Source: Numida meleagris
Taxonomy: Eukaryota; Chordata; Aves; Galliformes; Numididae
Length of the DNA: 64,000 nt
Direction of reading: 5' to 3'
Assembly (NCBI RefSeq): GCF_002078875.1
Contig: NC_034421.1
Coordinates: 7,090,365-7,154,364, forward strand
A program made the translations under genes and the position numbers. Under the pieces are notes generated by a model that was not told where the DNA came from, searched no databases, and saw nothing but the letters and a program-made list of their open reading frames with translations. Positions 1 through 13,100 of the stretch are shown piece by piece; the stretch's first letter is position 1, and each line of letters begins with the position of its first letter.

Positions 1-2945
1 TCCACACTCTCTAACCCTGTAATTAGATGCTTAGGCTATGATTGCCCCATTGTCCGCTGGATGGGTTTAATCATTCTTTCCTCCTACAGTGGCAATTTTG
101 TCCCAATTAATTATTTCAGTTTGAACAGCAATAGCTGGTTGAGTTTAGAGAGAAATTAAAAGGGTAGAGCAGAATAATGAAGAGCGAGCTAACGAGGGAA
201 AGGCTGCAGACAGGGCTGCTGCTCCATGCTCTCCTCCGAGGGCCAGAGCACCACTTTGCCTGCGCATGGCAGCAGGGCTGTGTGTTCACCCTCAGGTCCA
301 GCAGAAGCTGTTGCTGCAGCCACCGTGGCGCTGACAGCGGTGGTGGCACCAGGGTGAGTGGCACTGCAGGCTGAGCAAAGCAGTGAGGGCAGTGCCACAA
401 ACTGGGGTCAGCCTATGGCTATCGGCCGCAGCTCCGGCTCTGGGCTCCCCAGAGGGGACAGCTCTGCTGAGGTAATCCCCAAGGCCTGGGCTGTGCTCCC
501 TGCCCTCCCATCCTGTGCTCAAACCCCCCATCGCTCTTGGCCTCATGTTGTGGCAGAGCCCTGCAGCTCCCCCCCACTGCGGCACTCATTTTGGTGGTTC
601 TTAGTGGGATAGGTGCTGTTCTCTGGGTGATTTGGGATGCAGTTGATTTGGGTTAAAAACAAAATAAAATTAAATACGACTGTTAAGGTTATACAAGGTT
701 TTGAGGGGAGAGGGGGGAAAAAAATCATGCCTTTCAGGAGTTACAAAAATGCTGCCTGTGCAATTCATGTATAATTCAATGAATTCCAGAGTAGTTTGAA
801 TATTTAAATTATGTATGATCAAAGCAATAAAGAAATCTGCATTTCCTCACTCTGAGCCCCCAGACATAATGCTCCCAAGCGGCCCCTCCCCAAAAGGCAG
901 CTCCTCACCTCCATTGTGCCTCATTGCTGCAAAGAAATGGAGTTTGTCTGGAGAAATGCAGCACCGAGTGCAGCCGCTGTTCCCCAGCAGCCACGCAGCG
1001 ATGGGCAGGTGAGGGCAGCCCCGCAGCACCCCGACCCCACCTCGTCTCTGTGCTGTGACTGCTGGGTGCAGGGTGGGGCTGGGCTGGGCTGCAGCTCCCC
1101 AACAAACCGGGTGGGGAAAAAAGCAAAATGGGGAAAAACCGGCAGAATGCCGCCTCTGCCCCTCCCTCTGGCTCTTGTCCAGATGCTGTAAATTATCATT
1201 GGTAATCTGTAATTTAATGATCTACTCCCAAGAGAAAATTAGCCTTCAATTTACAAAAAAATCCCCGTTAATTTAAGCATAATGGTGGGAGAGCGGTGTG
1301 AGTGCTGCATCCATCCTGAACCTCCGCTCTTCCCTCTGCTCAGCCCTGCAGAGGGCAATTACGAGGCAGAATCTTAGTAATACGCTGAGGTCCATTCGAA
1401 ATCTCCCAGCAAAGACTGCAGTGAGGTTCCTGGGGGCAAGAAAAGCAATTTCCTCCTAGAACAAGAGGCGGTTCCGAGCTGGTGCATGGCTCAGCTGAAT
1501 GAAGGCACTGAGACCCAGCAAGCAGGAGCGGGTCCTGGGTTGGGGATGGCAGTGGGCAGACCCCAGTGGTATGGGCACACCCCAGTGATGTGGGTGCACT
1601 ACTCCGGTGGGGGCAGAGCCCGAGCAGTGTGGCAGAGTCTGTCCCCTCCGCAGGTATTGAGATAGATGGCGGTGGCTTTGCTCATTAGAGCCTGTGGCAA
1701 AGAGTAGGTGCTGGAAGTCTCCATTGTGGAGAAGAGCTGCGAGGGGAGCTCATTAACTTGAAAAATTGGGTCCTGAGGGCTCATTTGTCTGATATTAGCT
1801 CTGTTTTCTTTAGTAATGTAGAAAATGAGGGAGGGAGATCCGAGCCACCCCTCAGTGACCAACCCTTTGATTTAGCCCTTCCTGATCTGTGTCCTCTCTT
1901 TCTAACAGCCTGCGGCACAGTTTGCTTCCTGTAGTTTTTAAGCCTGTCCATGTGTTCACGGCCAGGCCCTGCCTTGTGTTCTCCTGGCACCACATGGCTG
2001 TGCTTCCAAGGGTCATACAGGTGTGCCCTTTGGTCGAGTGCTCGTGGAGCAAGGTCCAGGCAGGGCAGAGCAGGGCAGCTTTGGGCTGCTGCAGGCCACC
2101 AGTCGCTGCTGCCAGGGAGCCAAAGCCATGGGCTGCATCCACACCGTGACCGTGGCCACGGACACCCCAAAGAAGGGGTCTGGGATGCTCCTCGCAGCCC
2201 ATACACCCTGCACTGCAGTGCACACTGGGCTGACCCTGAGGCTCTGAGTGCATTTGCAGCAGGGACCCCAGCCCGCTGGAACCCAGCCGGCAGCAAAAGT
2301 GACAATTAATGACGGTGTGAACAGCAATCCCGCTAATTGCATCACTCTATTAATAACGCAGAGCTGTCAAAGCACAGCAACTGCTCGAGCGGAAGTCAGG
2401 CGCCGTCCGTGCCAACCGAGGTCCCAGCCCCGCACGTGGCAGGCATGGGGGGAGGACAAGGAAGGTCGTGGGGCTCAGCGCTGCCGCTCCATCCGGGGGC
2501 AGCTCCCAGGCCCCATCAGATGACAGCGGTGTGAGAGATGTTCTCTTTGCAGTCTTTCCTGTTAAATTAGAAGGGAAATCTATTTCCTGTTTTGAAAAAG
2601 AAGGCGAGCGAAGTCAGAGTTAAATATAGATATATGGTATGTAAATGAATCTGACAACTGAGTGAATAAAAAATGAAGGTGTAAATTATTGAAGGGTGGG
2701 AGGAGATGGCGCATGCAAATAGCATTAATGTGGAAGGAGGCAGCTCTCTGAGCAGGGAACAGAGGTTTGCAAACGTAATTATTTCTTTTAAGCAAAGGGC
2801 CTCAGATTAAATAAAAGCCAACAGAACTGGCACGCATTTATTTCAAAGGCCTTTCCTCCTGTCGTGTCACTTCATTCTCCTGCCTTTTTTTTTTTTGCCT
2901 GCAAATCAATGAGAGCGATCAACGGCTGCTGGATGCTTAAGCTTT
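1..2945. other. Intergenic, no gene recognised
   Basis: No exon with a recognisable protein match or convincing splice-site pair was found on either strand. The sequence alternates GC-rich stretches with short AT-rich blocks carrying TAATTA/ATTAAT-like motifs (about 95-125, 1190-1275, 2300-2360) and an octamer-like ATGCAAAT at about 2712-2720. This could be upstream regulatory DNA, but nothing here proves it. A short imperfect tandem duplication (CCCCAGTGGTATGGGCACA-like) lies at about 1560-1600. Confidence 0.5.
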
Positions 2946-2949
2946 AGCT

Positions 2950-3760
2950 AAAATAAGGTGAAATGAGCTTTGCCGGGGCCGCAGGGACGGCCAGCGGGTG
3001 CACAGTCATTGATCCGGGGCACAGGGCTCGGCCCGCTGCACCCCGCGTGGAAAAGGGGGTGCGGTGCGCGGTGCCGCGGGGATGCGCTGCTGCCGTGTGC
3101 GCAGTGCACGCCAGAGTCGGCACCTTGCGAGAGAGGGGGCTCCCCGCCACGGAGCCGTGTCCCTGCACGTACCCTGCGTGCCTCCCGCGTGCATCCCGTG
3201 TACGTGCCATGTGCATCCCGCCCGCCCCCCGCCGCTCGGTGCCGCCCCGCCGGGCCCCGCTCCGCTCTCGGCCGCTGTCTCCGTGGTAACGGCACCGCCG
3301 CTCAGCTCCGCTCCGCTCCTTTGTGTGCAGCGCGGCGCTGGCGGGCGGCCAGGCGCAGCCCCAACCCCGGGCTCCGCGGAGGGGCCGCCTATGTCCGCGC
3401 TGCCGGCGGCGAGGGGGCCCCAGAAGGGGAACGGCGAGGCAGCGCCCAGGGCTCCCTGGAAATCCTCGAGGCGAGCGGCAGCGGTTGGCCGGGCACGCGG
3501 TGGTGGCTGCTGAGCTGGAGGGGTTCCAGCAGCGGGGGGCAACGGCAGCGCTGCGGTGCCAGCAGTGCAATGCAATGTAATGCAACGGAACGCCAGCAGT
3601 GCCGGCAGTTCGATGCCAGCAGTGCGATGCCAGCAGTACCAGCAGTACCAGCCCAGCCTGCAGCTCCCAGGAGGGCCAGACCCTCCCCTGGGGCTCACTG
3701 CCCCCCCAGCAGCTGCCAGCACCCTGCATTCGCCAAGTGGAACCAGCCAGGATTGCCCTA
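2950..3760. promoter_or_regulatory. Orphan CpG island
   Basis: Roughly 800 bp of CpG-dense, GC-rich sequence stand out sharply from the AT-richer flanks. Long open frames on both strands are explained by the lack of AT-rich stop codons, and none resembles a known protein. The right part (about 3550-3660) contains a degenerate short repeat around GATGCCAGCAGT and GCAATGCAATG. The island could be the promoter of an unannotated transcript or a distal element. TNRC6A begins 6 kb further right. Confidence 0.45.
3560..3660. repeat. Degenerate GATGCCAGCAGT / GCAATG tandem repeat
   Basis: At the right edge of the CpG island the motif GCCAGCAGT recurs several times with spacers GCAATGCAATG, CGGAACG, TCGATGC, GCGATGC and ACCAGCAGTACC. 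The pattern is that of a decayed minisatellite of about 11-12 bp. No function is visible. Confidence 0.4.
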
Positions 3761-6700
3761 ACGTTATCCAAACGTGTCCCACGACTTCACGAGCAGTCTT
3801 TACTTGTTCAGTTTCAGTCCCTTTGAGGTGGATAGTCTTAATAAGGTAAAACTGAAGGTTTTCTTGTGAAAATACAGCATTTACAGCTAAATGGAAGTCC
3901 ACTTGTCAAAACCAACACGCTGGCCCTAAGCAATGTGTTTGTTTTGAACTGCAGTGAAAAAGGAAGAGATCTTCAGCTGTGATCTTTGTAGCGCTCCTCA
4001 GAACTGAAAAGAAAGGGAAAAACAAGGGCAGTTTATTTAAAAAACATCCACGGGGAAAGAAACAAACAAGCACAACAACAAACAAGCTTTTGTAGATGTA
4101 AATGAAAGCAGACCAAACAAAATGGAATTATCTACTTGAGATACATGCAGCAATTTTTGTTAAGCTGACACAGATTTGGAATTAGATCCTTGTGCAGCAC
4201 CTCGTAATGGAGATGGCCGAGGTGCCAGTGGAGTCCAGAGCAGCAGACCTCACCTGTCCTGTGCTACCAGGATAACCCTGGGGTCTGTTTTACCCACTGA
4301 ACTTCCGTCGTGCTGTGGTGATATGTGGCCACACCAAGTAATTGTATTTTCCGATGTGCTTAGGAGTGATTTAAATAATCAAGACAAGGCCACTTCAAAA
4401 TTAGTGCTCTTTGAAAACTGATTCCTAGGTAATGCATGTCCTCAGCTGACATGCACAAACTCAGGAGGAGACGCAGTGAAGCGGTACCACAGCTGGTGGG
4501 ACTGCTGAAGTGTCCCCTCCCTGGACCTGTGAGCCCTCTCCCTGCCATGCAGGGGACATGAGGGCAGCACTGGGCTCCCAGGAGTGATGGGGACAGGGAG
4601 AGGCCCATGTTTTTCCCTGCACACTTCATCCCCATTTTCCTGCAGGCGGTGGTGGAGGAGGGCACTGTTTTGCCATTGCGTGCTTCTCCAAACAGTACTA
4701 TACTACTTTCCGGATTTGCTTTTTTTATTTAGGAACAACAAAAACAAACAAACAAAACTGGCAGAAACCAGGGCCACAAAGCAGCCACCAGCCAGCGGTG
4801 AGTTGGATGGCTTCAGCATGGGCACAGCCTGGAGACTGATGCCATGCCCATGTCCCCTCCCCACAGGGGGAAGGATGCAATGGTCCCTTGGTGTGATTTT
4901 CTTCTGAGGTGTGGTGCAGCCCTGGCAAATAAAGCTTGGAAGCATCTATTGCACTGCGCCACTTAAGAGACCCGAGGACATGAGGACAGTGTAATTGGCT
5001 GGATGCAGAGTGAAAGTCAGGCTCAGTGATTCCATTTTACAGCTGGCAGCCTTCCCAAGCGCAGATCAAGGGAAGCAAGTTGGACTAGCTTTAAAACACA
5101 AGGAAATTCTTTATCTTTTATAATTTTTTGCTGATTTAAAGGGTAGGATTAAATTCTCATTTAATAACCCCAAGTGCCCGCTCCCCCCATCCTGATCGCT
5201 CTGTGTCACAGCGATAATGCTGGAAAGGCACTACGAGCCTGGAGGCAAGGCAGTGAATTCTCTTTTCCCAAACACAGATCTGATGATTGCTCGCTGCTGC
5301 AGCCCATGAGCAGGCGCTGGCTGCTTTGCAGTGAGCCTTGCAGCACAGCATGGGAGCTGCTTCCTAGGGCTGCTCGGAAGGCAAGCCGAACACTTTCTGT
5401 TAGCACCTTCCAACTCAGTTGTTTGCATTGCCTCCTCCTAATTAAGGATCCTAAAGAGACCCAGATGTGTAAAATAAATAGTCCAGTTGACTCAACTGAG
5501 CTGCTCCTGGGTAGAAATTTTTTTATGAGCAAGAACTGCTTCTTTGGTGCTTTCACCTTATCGGCTCCTACCATCGGCAATGTTATATTTGAATAGTTTT
5601 AAAAATGCATCCTGTAAATAAAACCTCTACCATGAACAAGGAGAAGAGCCTTTCAGCAGAGCAGTGCAAAGAGCCTCTCTGTGAGCAAGAAAACTGTTTT
5701 CCCTTGTCTGTCAGATCAGCTCATTTAGATTGTTTAAGTCAAGTGCAATTCTGAAAACAATCTGGTTTGCTCATGACACCTTCTTCATTCTGCATAATGA
5801 TACTGAATGTAACAAGCAGCAAAGGGTTATTGACGGCAAATTTTCCACATACTCAGGCCTGCACTTCTCATGTCGACTTATAAAGGAGCCCCTTGCTTTA
5901 TTTTTCCCAGACATTAGGCAGAAAGTATTTCCTAACACATCAGCTTTAGAACTCCGTGCTGAAGCTTCATTTCATGTGAAGCCTTCACAGCAAACGCAGA
6001 TAAAGGGGAGGGTGGAGGGAAGGGGAGCTCTGAAATGGCGCCAGCTCCTTTTTAACAGCTTTTAGTCAGCGCGTTCCTCCGTCTCTTGCATTTTATTCTC
6101 TCACTCTGATTATGTAAAAATCCTAATTAAAAAGTTAATGGGGAACTGAAGACAGGAGGATCCAGATGCATGCCAGGCTGGCAGGGGGCAGATGGCAGCT
6201 GCTGTTGGGAGAAGATACATGGGGATCAGTGACCAGAAGGCCATGTTTACTGAGTGGTGAAAATGTAACAGAGATCCTTCGCTGACAGATGCCTGACGGC
6301 AGAGCAGGTTTCTTCCCTTCAGTAGTTGTTTCCATTATTTCTGGTTTCACATATGGTCGTGGTGCTCTGGAGATGTTCTTGTACACATCAGGAAAGCAGC
6401 AAAGTTCAGTGCTAACAGGACACAGTGTGCTGCTTCCCAAATCCCAAAGTGCCTTTGTTTTGCTGGGATGCAGGCAGTTGGTGTGGGACGGGGATGAAGT
6501 TCAGCCTTCTGCTGCGTCTTGAAGAAAATGTGTTTCTTATCTGAGGGTTGTTGTCACGCCTGAGTTTCTCCAGTGTGCCCAGCAGTAACCCAGCAGCGTA
6601 GGAACATAGCTGAAATAAAGTGCCACTTCTGAGGGTGAAAGGTGTAGGAGAACAGGGCTGGTGTGAGGAGATGTTGGGATAAGCAGTGAGGTTAGTTAAT

Positions 6701-9080
6701 GAAGCTGACTGGTCGACTGAACAACCAACTGTAATATTTATAAGACAGAATGGAAGCATTTTCTGCAGCGGTCTAGCTGCTAGGAGCATGTGCATAAATA
6801 AAATTAGGGAACAATCTAAAATAATAAAGAAAGCTACAGATCTTGACTATGAATTTTATTGAAAGAGGCATAATACAGTTCACAAAACGACATGAAAAGA
6901 ATGCATAATGAATGTATTAGCCTTCATAACTGAGGACTAACTTAACTGCAGTCCTCCTACATTGAGCGTAGTCCCTTTAAAGACAGATAAAACAGAACTG
7001 CAGTGAATGAAACAGCCAGAGGAAGCTGAATCCAGATGCCAGCAAATAACAGCTTTTAGTTGCACATAATTACATGACAATCCAAGCTTCCTCACGTGAA
7101 AAAAATAAACATTAAGACCAAATTTAACTCCCAAGTTATTAATAGAAGCAGATAAACTAATTTCAAACTGTCAGTGCTCCTTTAAGTATGTGAAAAATAA
7201 TACTATCACTTTATGCATGTGCATGTTCAGCTCAACGGCAATGCAAGCTCTATCATTAAGCCTCTAGGAAGAGGACAAAAATAACCTTGCTGGCTAGGCT
7301 GCATTGTCATAAGTGCTCATCTTGAATAAAGTAGGATCTGCTTCAGCTGAAAAATACTCCATTCATGCTAGAAGAAAGGCAGGTGATAGTGCAGCATATT
7401 TTCAGAGACAATTGTTCATTTGTCCAGGGCATCCATTTATTTTACAGGTGAATAAAATGGAATTCATTTTTTTCACTAACATTAATAAGAGTGGTGAAAG
7501 CCAATTGAAACTGAGCAGGTAAATGTTTGCGATGATGTTGCAAGCTAGATGCGAGAAGAGAGCAAGGACTTCCCTGTGCTAACAAAACCACTTTTCTCTG
7601 CAGCTCTTATAATAGAGCAAGCAGGACGATGCTTATTTCCATGTGAACAGTGGAAGGGAGCTTAGAAGAAAATTAAATTCCTGAACAGTACTGCAGGCAC
7701 ATACAATAACAATTATTCCTTGAACAGTAGCTGTTCAGACTGCTGGGATATTTTTAACTAGTGCTTTAGAACTAAATGCAGGAATGCCGGCAAGCAGCTG
7801 TCTGAATGACAGTTTGGCTGTGCACAAAAACGACCCAGCACTGAGACCAGACAGAATGTACTGAAAGCTAATATATCTCGATTTTTCTTTTAAGATTGGC
7901 TTGCAGAGATGTAGTAGCTACAAGTATGACATCAGTGTACTCGGTATGGCACAAGTGCCTTTCCAGTCCAACTTTTCTAAAAAGAAAAGGATGATTTGTG
8001 TTCGCTGTATAATTTGTATTCACACTGACAGTCTGCTAAGAGTGGTGCATCTGCGTCTTTCTAAGAAATTTATCCTGTAGGCATAGGAACTTGGAAGCAG
8101 AAGTCAGCCATAGTGTTTGCAAATGCTTGTTAAGCTGACTCATGAGTTTAAAACTGGTATTGCAAACAATCTTCTTACATATGCTTATTATTTATGCCAG
8201 TAATAACACTTTAAATTGCTCTAACTAAAATTATTAAAAAAAAAAAAAAACAACACTTTGCCATTAGTTACTCTGTGGACTCTGGCAGTGAGAATTGAAT
8301 GATTTCACTTTCATTTTGAGGAACTTTGCAGCTCTCACGTTGGCAGTATTTGGGCTATAAAGACCTAACCCCAGTGCTACCACAGCCTTTCTACAGAAAA
8401 GTGCCTTTATGGATGTGGCACTGCCCACAGTGGATTTTTGTTAGATCTCATCTTTCTTGTCTCAGCATTACTGTTCTTAATCCGCTTCCATTGTTCCCTG
8501 TCAGTCCTCTGGCTGGTTTGATTTCTCCAAAGTAATTTATGGGGTATTTTTACTGAACTCGAGTGCAGTAAAACAAAGAGTGTGGCTCATAGGTTCTTCT
8601 CTCTTTATTGCATGTATATGGAGTTAGAACAGCTCTGTTTACTCTTTGCATTAAGCTATGTGTTCAAGTAAAGCAATTTCTAGCTAGGTTTGTGAGCACT
8701 AGGCACTTTTCAGTTCCTTCTCTCAACTTAATGAAGTTTGTGGAGGGATGAGAGAAGCACTATCTTATTCGATGGTGGTTACTTAGACATTAATGGTTTT
8801 CCATCAGTCTTAGTAGTTATTGAATCCTCAAAATTCAGAGCAGAGCTGAATCAACAGTGCCTAAGAACAGAAAGAACTGTGACATGGAGGGAAAAATACC
8901 GGTGGAAATCTGTGTTAATTTTCCTATTTGCGTGTCATCTTGCAGTCCTCAGAGATGTGGCCGTTCTTTTCTATGGGATGTTTCATGAAGGAACGCTTAG
9001 AATTCGGTGTGTGTTTTCAAGGTTAGTAAGAAGTGCAGTGACACACCACACCCCAAAGCAGTTAGCTGGCCAAAGGGAAG
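3761..9080. other. Intergenic, no gene recognised
   Basis: AT-rich sequence without a recognisable exon. An AATAAA in a favourable context lies at about 4928-4934 on the + strand, but no upstream exon is visible to go with it. An (A)14 run lies at about 8237-8250. A CTCF-like core (CAGGGGGCA) lies at about 6180-6195, with weaker flanks than the site near NDUFAB1. Open frames here, such as 5730-6065 and 8738-9205, have no family signature. Confidence 0.5.
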
Positions 9081-10070
9081 GAACGCTGCCGAGGTCCGCG
9101 CCCCGCGCCCGCACGGGGTCGCGCCGCAAAGCGGCTGCCGAGGACGCGTCCGGGGAGGGCCCCGACCTCAGGCGAAGCCGCTTCGCCACCCCACCCCGTC
9201 GCTAGGGCGGTTGCTACGGCGCCATGTTGGGAGAGCGCGGCGACCCGGAAGCGCTGCTGGGGGCGGGGTTTCGCTTCCTGTGCGGCGGGGCCGGACCCGG
9301 CCGGGTTAGGAGGCAGGAAATGGCGGCGGTGCTGCAGCAGCAGCTGCCGGGCCCTCCCGCTCCGCAGTGCCGGGCCCAGGCCGCCTAGAGCCGCCGCGCC
9401 AGCGCCGGGCCCGGGCCGCAGCCACGCCGGNNNNNNNNNNNNNNNNNNNNNNNNNNNNNNNNNNNNNNNNNNNNNNNNNNNNNNNNNNNNNNNNNNNNNN
9501 NNNNNNNNNNNNNNNNNNNNNNNNNNNNNNNNNNNNNNNNNNNNNNNNNNNNNNNNNNNNNNNNNNNNNNNNNNNNNNNNNNNNNNNNNNCCGCCCGGCT
9601 GCGGGGCACGGGGACGGGCTCGGGCTCGGCACACCCGGCGGGCGGGAGCGGCCTCGAGCGCGGGAGGAGGCGCTGCGGAGCGCTCCGCGGATGAGCTCCG
9701 CGGATGAGCTTTGCCCTCCCGGTCCGGAGCCGTTCGCTCCGCTCCGCTCCCTGCCCCGCGCTCGCAGCCGGTGCGAGGGTCGAGGAGATGAGGAGGGAAT
9801 TCTCGCGGCTGGGTTTGAGACGGATTCGCAAGTTTCAGTGATGCAGCAGAATTGCGTTCTTTGAAGTGCTGGAAACGCGTCAGTGCAGGATGTGCGGCGG
9901 GGAAGGCTCCGCTCCCGCCCCGCCGTGCCCCGCTGCCCCCGGCTGACGGCCCGGCGCTCCGTGCTCTCCCCGCCCTGCCGGCCGCCATGGGGCGCGGTGC
10001 GGTGCGGGCGCGGCTCGGTGCCCCGCGGGTTGGGTCGTTGCTTTCTGCTGCGCTGTTGTTGACATGGGAA
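9080..10070 (+). promoter_or_regulatory. TNRC6A: TNRC6A CpG-island promoter and 5' exon region
   Basis: Dense CpG island with no TATA box. An ETS-type site CCGGAAGCG lies at 9245-9253. YY1-like sites are AAATGGCGGC (+, 9318-9327) and AACATGGCGCC (-, about 9219-9229), the latter next to an RFX-like half-site GTTGCTAC. GGGCGG boxes are also present. Such motif sets are typical of housekeeping promoters. The first visible coding exon needs an upstream exon ending in two bases of a split codon (ATG AG| by homology), and no ATGAG|GT is visible on either side of the gap at 9431-9590. The start codon is therefore probably inside the gap. Confidence 0.7.
9431..9590. other. Assembly gap (160 N) in TNRC6A 5' region
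   Basis: A run of N inside the CpG island. It probably hides the exon with the TNRC6A start codon and perhaps the transcription start site. Confidence 0.95.
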
Positions 10071-10092
10071 CCAACATCGCTTTCTGTTCCAG

Positions 10093-10140
10093 AGAATTGG
10101 AAGCTAAAGCTACCAAAGAAGTCGAAAGAAAACTAAGCAG
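10093..10140 (+). CDS. TNRC6A: TNRC6A coding exon: N-terminal [16 protein letters not shown]
   Basis: The acceptor ttctgttccag and donor CAG|gtaaga flank 48 nt. The frame begins with the last base of a split codon, consistent with Met-Arg-Glu as the start. It encodes [15 protein letters not shown], the conserved TNRC6A N-terminus. Confidence 0.9.
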
Positions 10141-13100
10141 GTAAGACGCTCGAATCCCCTCCTGAGCTCAGAGCGCGGGTCGGCCTGGGGCTGGAGACCA
10201 CTGCGGGTTTAATCTGGACCTTTAACATCACGTGAATTGTAAGGATTTAATAAAATAATAACTTGAAATATGTTCCTCTATTGCATGGAGGCATTTCTGC
10301 GATTTTAGTTCCATAGGCTGAACGCTTTTAATGTGGTTTCTTTTACGTTCTACATCAGATTCTATAATAGAATTTTTTTAATAGGATAGAACGCTTTTGA
10401 AGAGAAAAATAACTTGGCATTCTGTCTTAAGTTGAACCTAACAGTATTCCAAAAATTAATGAAGGTGAGGTGGTTTGTTTTTTTTTTTTTTGTTATTTTT
10501 CCTATGCAGTTCAGGCAAATATTGTTGAGAAGCAAGAAATTACTGGCTTGCGGGGAAAAAAAACCCTGGCTTTGACCTAAAATGAACTGCTGTGTAATTA
10601 TTGGGCTTTTGCTTCTCTTTCCAGTAAGAGTTAATGGCAGGAAATTTCTAATTGGCGTGTCGTTCTTATCTGAGCATCTTGCAGAATGGGCAGTTCCTTT
10701 TAAAATACTTAGCTCAACAGTAAAGAGTTATGTTGAACTGGGAATTTTGTGTGACTTATATACGTCACTTCTGTGTTTAAGAAGTTATTTCTTCTACACT
10801 GTTTCTAGTACAGTCACATTCTTGCAAATATCTATCATTTATATTCTTAGTTTTCTACTGTTGCCCTCCCTTTTTATGTATTCTTTTTCAATTAGAGCTT
10901 ACAGGGGCTTTTATGAGGGCCATTTGAAATACGCTGAAAACCTGAATGTAGCTGATAGATTGCTGGTTTCAGATCCCTGTAGCCTATGTTTTTCTTGCTT
11001 ACTGTGATTAATCAGTCCTGAACTTTCAGATTGATTTCCAATTCCACTGTGAAAACTGATTGGCTTTCCCCTATAGTCAGTGTATGTCTTTGGTTTTTTT
11101 TTTTTGGTAGTAATGCTTGAGTAGGAATAATTTTCCCATTTTATTGATGGCATTTATATAACTTATACAGAATTTTTAAGATTAATTAAAAGCCACAAGC
11201 TAGGAATAACATGAGGGTCGTTGTTAAACGGGCTTTATTTGAAGAGTAAATTAGAATTTTTTAAGTAATCAAATTACAGTAAATCAAATTACAACTTTTT
11301 AAGTAATCTGTCCACAAAAGATTTCAAAACAGTGGAAAAAAAAAAAACCCACACATTATTAAATCATTATCATTCTGTGCACAGCACTTGCTACATAATT
11401 GATACCAGAAGCAATTTCAGAAACATATTCTTTAGATATGGTGCTAAATTAAAAAAATATGTATTGGGGCTCACGTCTTAAAAATCTTTTAGTCATAGGA
11501 ATGTGAAGATCTGGTGACTTACTGTGAGCTCTCTTGTCACGCTGGCAGCATAGATAGTGCCAAGAGGTGGAAGTAAACTAGAGCTGCATAAACAAGCTGT
11601 TTGTGGGCAGTGGGAACAGATCAAGGTTCACCGAGGAAATTCTGATATGAAATGGTTCTCTGTTTTCTGACACAGGTATCTGTTTAACTCGTTTAAAATA
11701 TTCAGAACTTTTTTTTCCCTTTTTTAGCATTAATATATCAGTTATTTTCAGAAAACTTTCATCTAATTGGTTTATTTTTAGTGAGAACATAGCTTGGCAC
11801 AACGTGCCTGCTCTAGATAGACCTGATAATTGCATTAGTAATGCAGACCTCAACAGATTGCTGTCATTCTTTCTCTACTGTCATTATCTATGATCTTATT
11901 AAATTTGCAGTGACCTAGTCAAATTGTAGAAGAGCAAATATCTTTCTCTGGGAAAGGTAAATAGACCTATGCTACAGTTTGTCTAGATGTAAAATTGCAG
12001 AGCGTATATATAGTCTGTAGATTCTGCGGGATGTTGGCTCTGCTTCATGTAAGTTCTGCAATTCCCTTTGGAGTTGATGCTTATAAATAAATTGGTTTTT
12101 AATCTTACTGAGAATATTGGCTTAGGCTATTGGTTTGTGATAGAATAAGCATTACAACTGTTAATACAGCTTGCTTATCCAATTAGAGTGATGACTTTTA
12201 ACCTCAGGCTTAGAAATTTGGCTTGCTTGGCCTTTCATAAAAGGGTCTTCATTTGGTCTGCATCTTCTTTAAAATGCACTTTTGCAGAGGACTAGGTATA
12301 TGTTGCTGTTTTAGAAATAAACACAGTGCGTGACTCAAACAGTAATTCAAATATAAATGTGTTGCATATTACAAGTGAAATGTCACCTGTTTAGTCTGCC
12401 ACTGAGCAAGAGTGTGCAACGCTCTGCTGATAACCAGGGGAATGCAAGTTAAATTTGGACAAAATGAGGAGTAGAAAAGACCATTTAGTTCTTCCGGTTT
12501 AAGAAATAACTTCTTAATTCTGTTTGGTAAACAGGGCTTTCCTGCCTCACTTATGCGGAACTGAGAGAAGGTAAATATCTGAAATACATTTACGATTTTA
12601 TTCCTGAGTACCCATGAGTTTGACTCTTACTTCCCAAGCATGCAAATCACAGGAAAGGTTCGCAGTATGGCTTTCATTCACCCATTTCTGCTCCATCTGC
12701 TTTGGCTGCAGGCTCTCTGTGTTCTGGGGGAACTGACTTTACCTGACATCATGTATACCTCTAGATCTCATCCATCTGTTCTACTAAGTTTCTGCTGTGT
12801 GATTTTTTTCTTTTTTTACTCTTCTGTGTTAGCCTCGTGCAAAGATGGTTGTTAATCTTTCCTTATTTGCTTTAGAAAAAGATGAGATGGCTCAGTGATA
12901 GAGGCATAGGTATGAGAATCAGAGTGAGAAGTGCAGTGGTTTCTGCTGATACTTGATACTTGATTTTCTGTTTGTGTTGGGGGAGCAGGTTTTTTGGCTT
13001 TTTTTTTCCCCAGTAAATTTATGCAGTCAAATGGGAAGAGCTTATTGCAAAGAGGCAGCATCCTTTCAGAACCCTTAGAGATGCTTAGGCAAAATAATAC

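Noticed and set aside
2970..3761. 263-codon (+) and 275-298-codon (-) open frames in the CpG island
   Set aside because: Open on both strands because stop codons are rare in GC-rich DNA; no recognisable domain, repeats drive part of the length.
4928..4934. AATAAA on + strand as the 3' end of an upstream gene
   Set aside because: No coding exon or conserved 3'UTR can be linked to it; the hexamer is expected by chance in AT-rich DNA.
8738..9205. 155-codon open frame leading into the TNRC6A CpG island
   Set aside because: The first half is ordinary intergenic sequence and the second GC-rich promoter; composition changes midway and no domain is seen.
10582..11007. 141-codon hydrophobic open frame in TNRC6A intron
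   Set aside because: AT-rich chance frame with Leu/Phe/Ser bias typical of T-rich DNA; no splice context and no family match.
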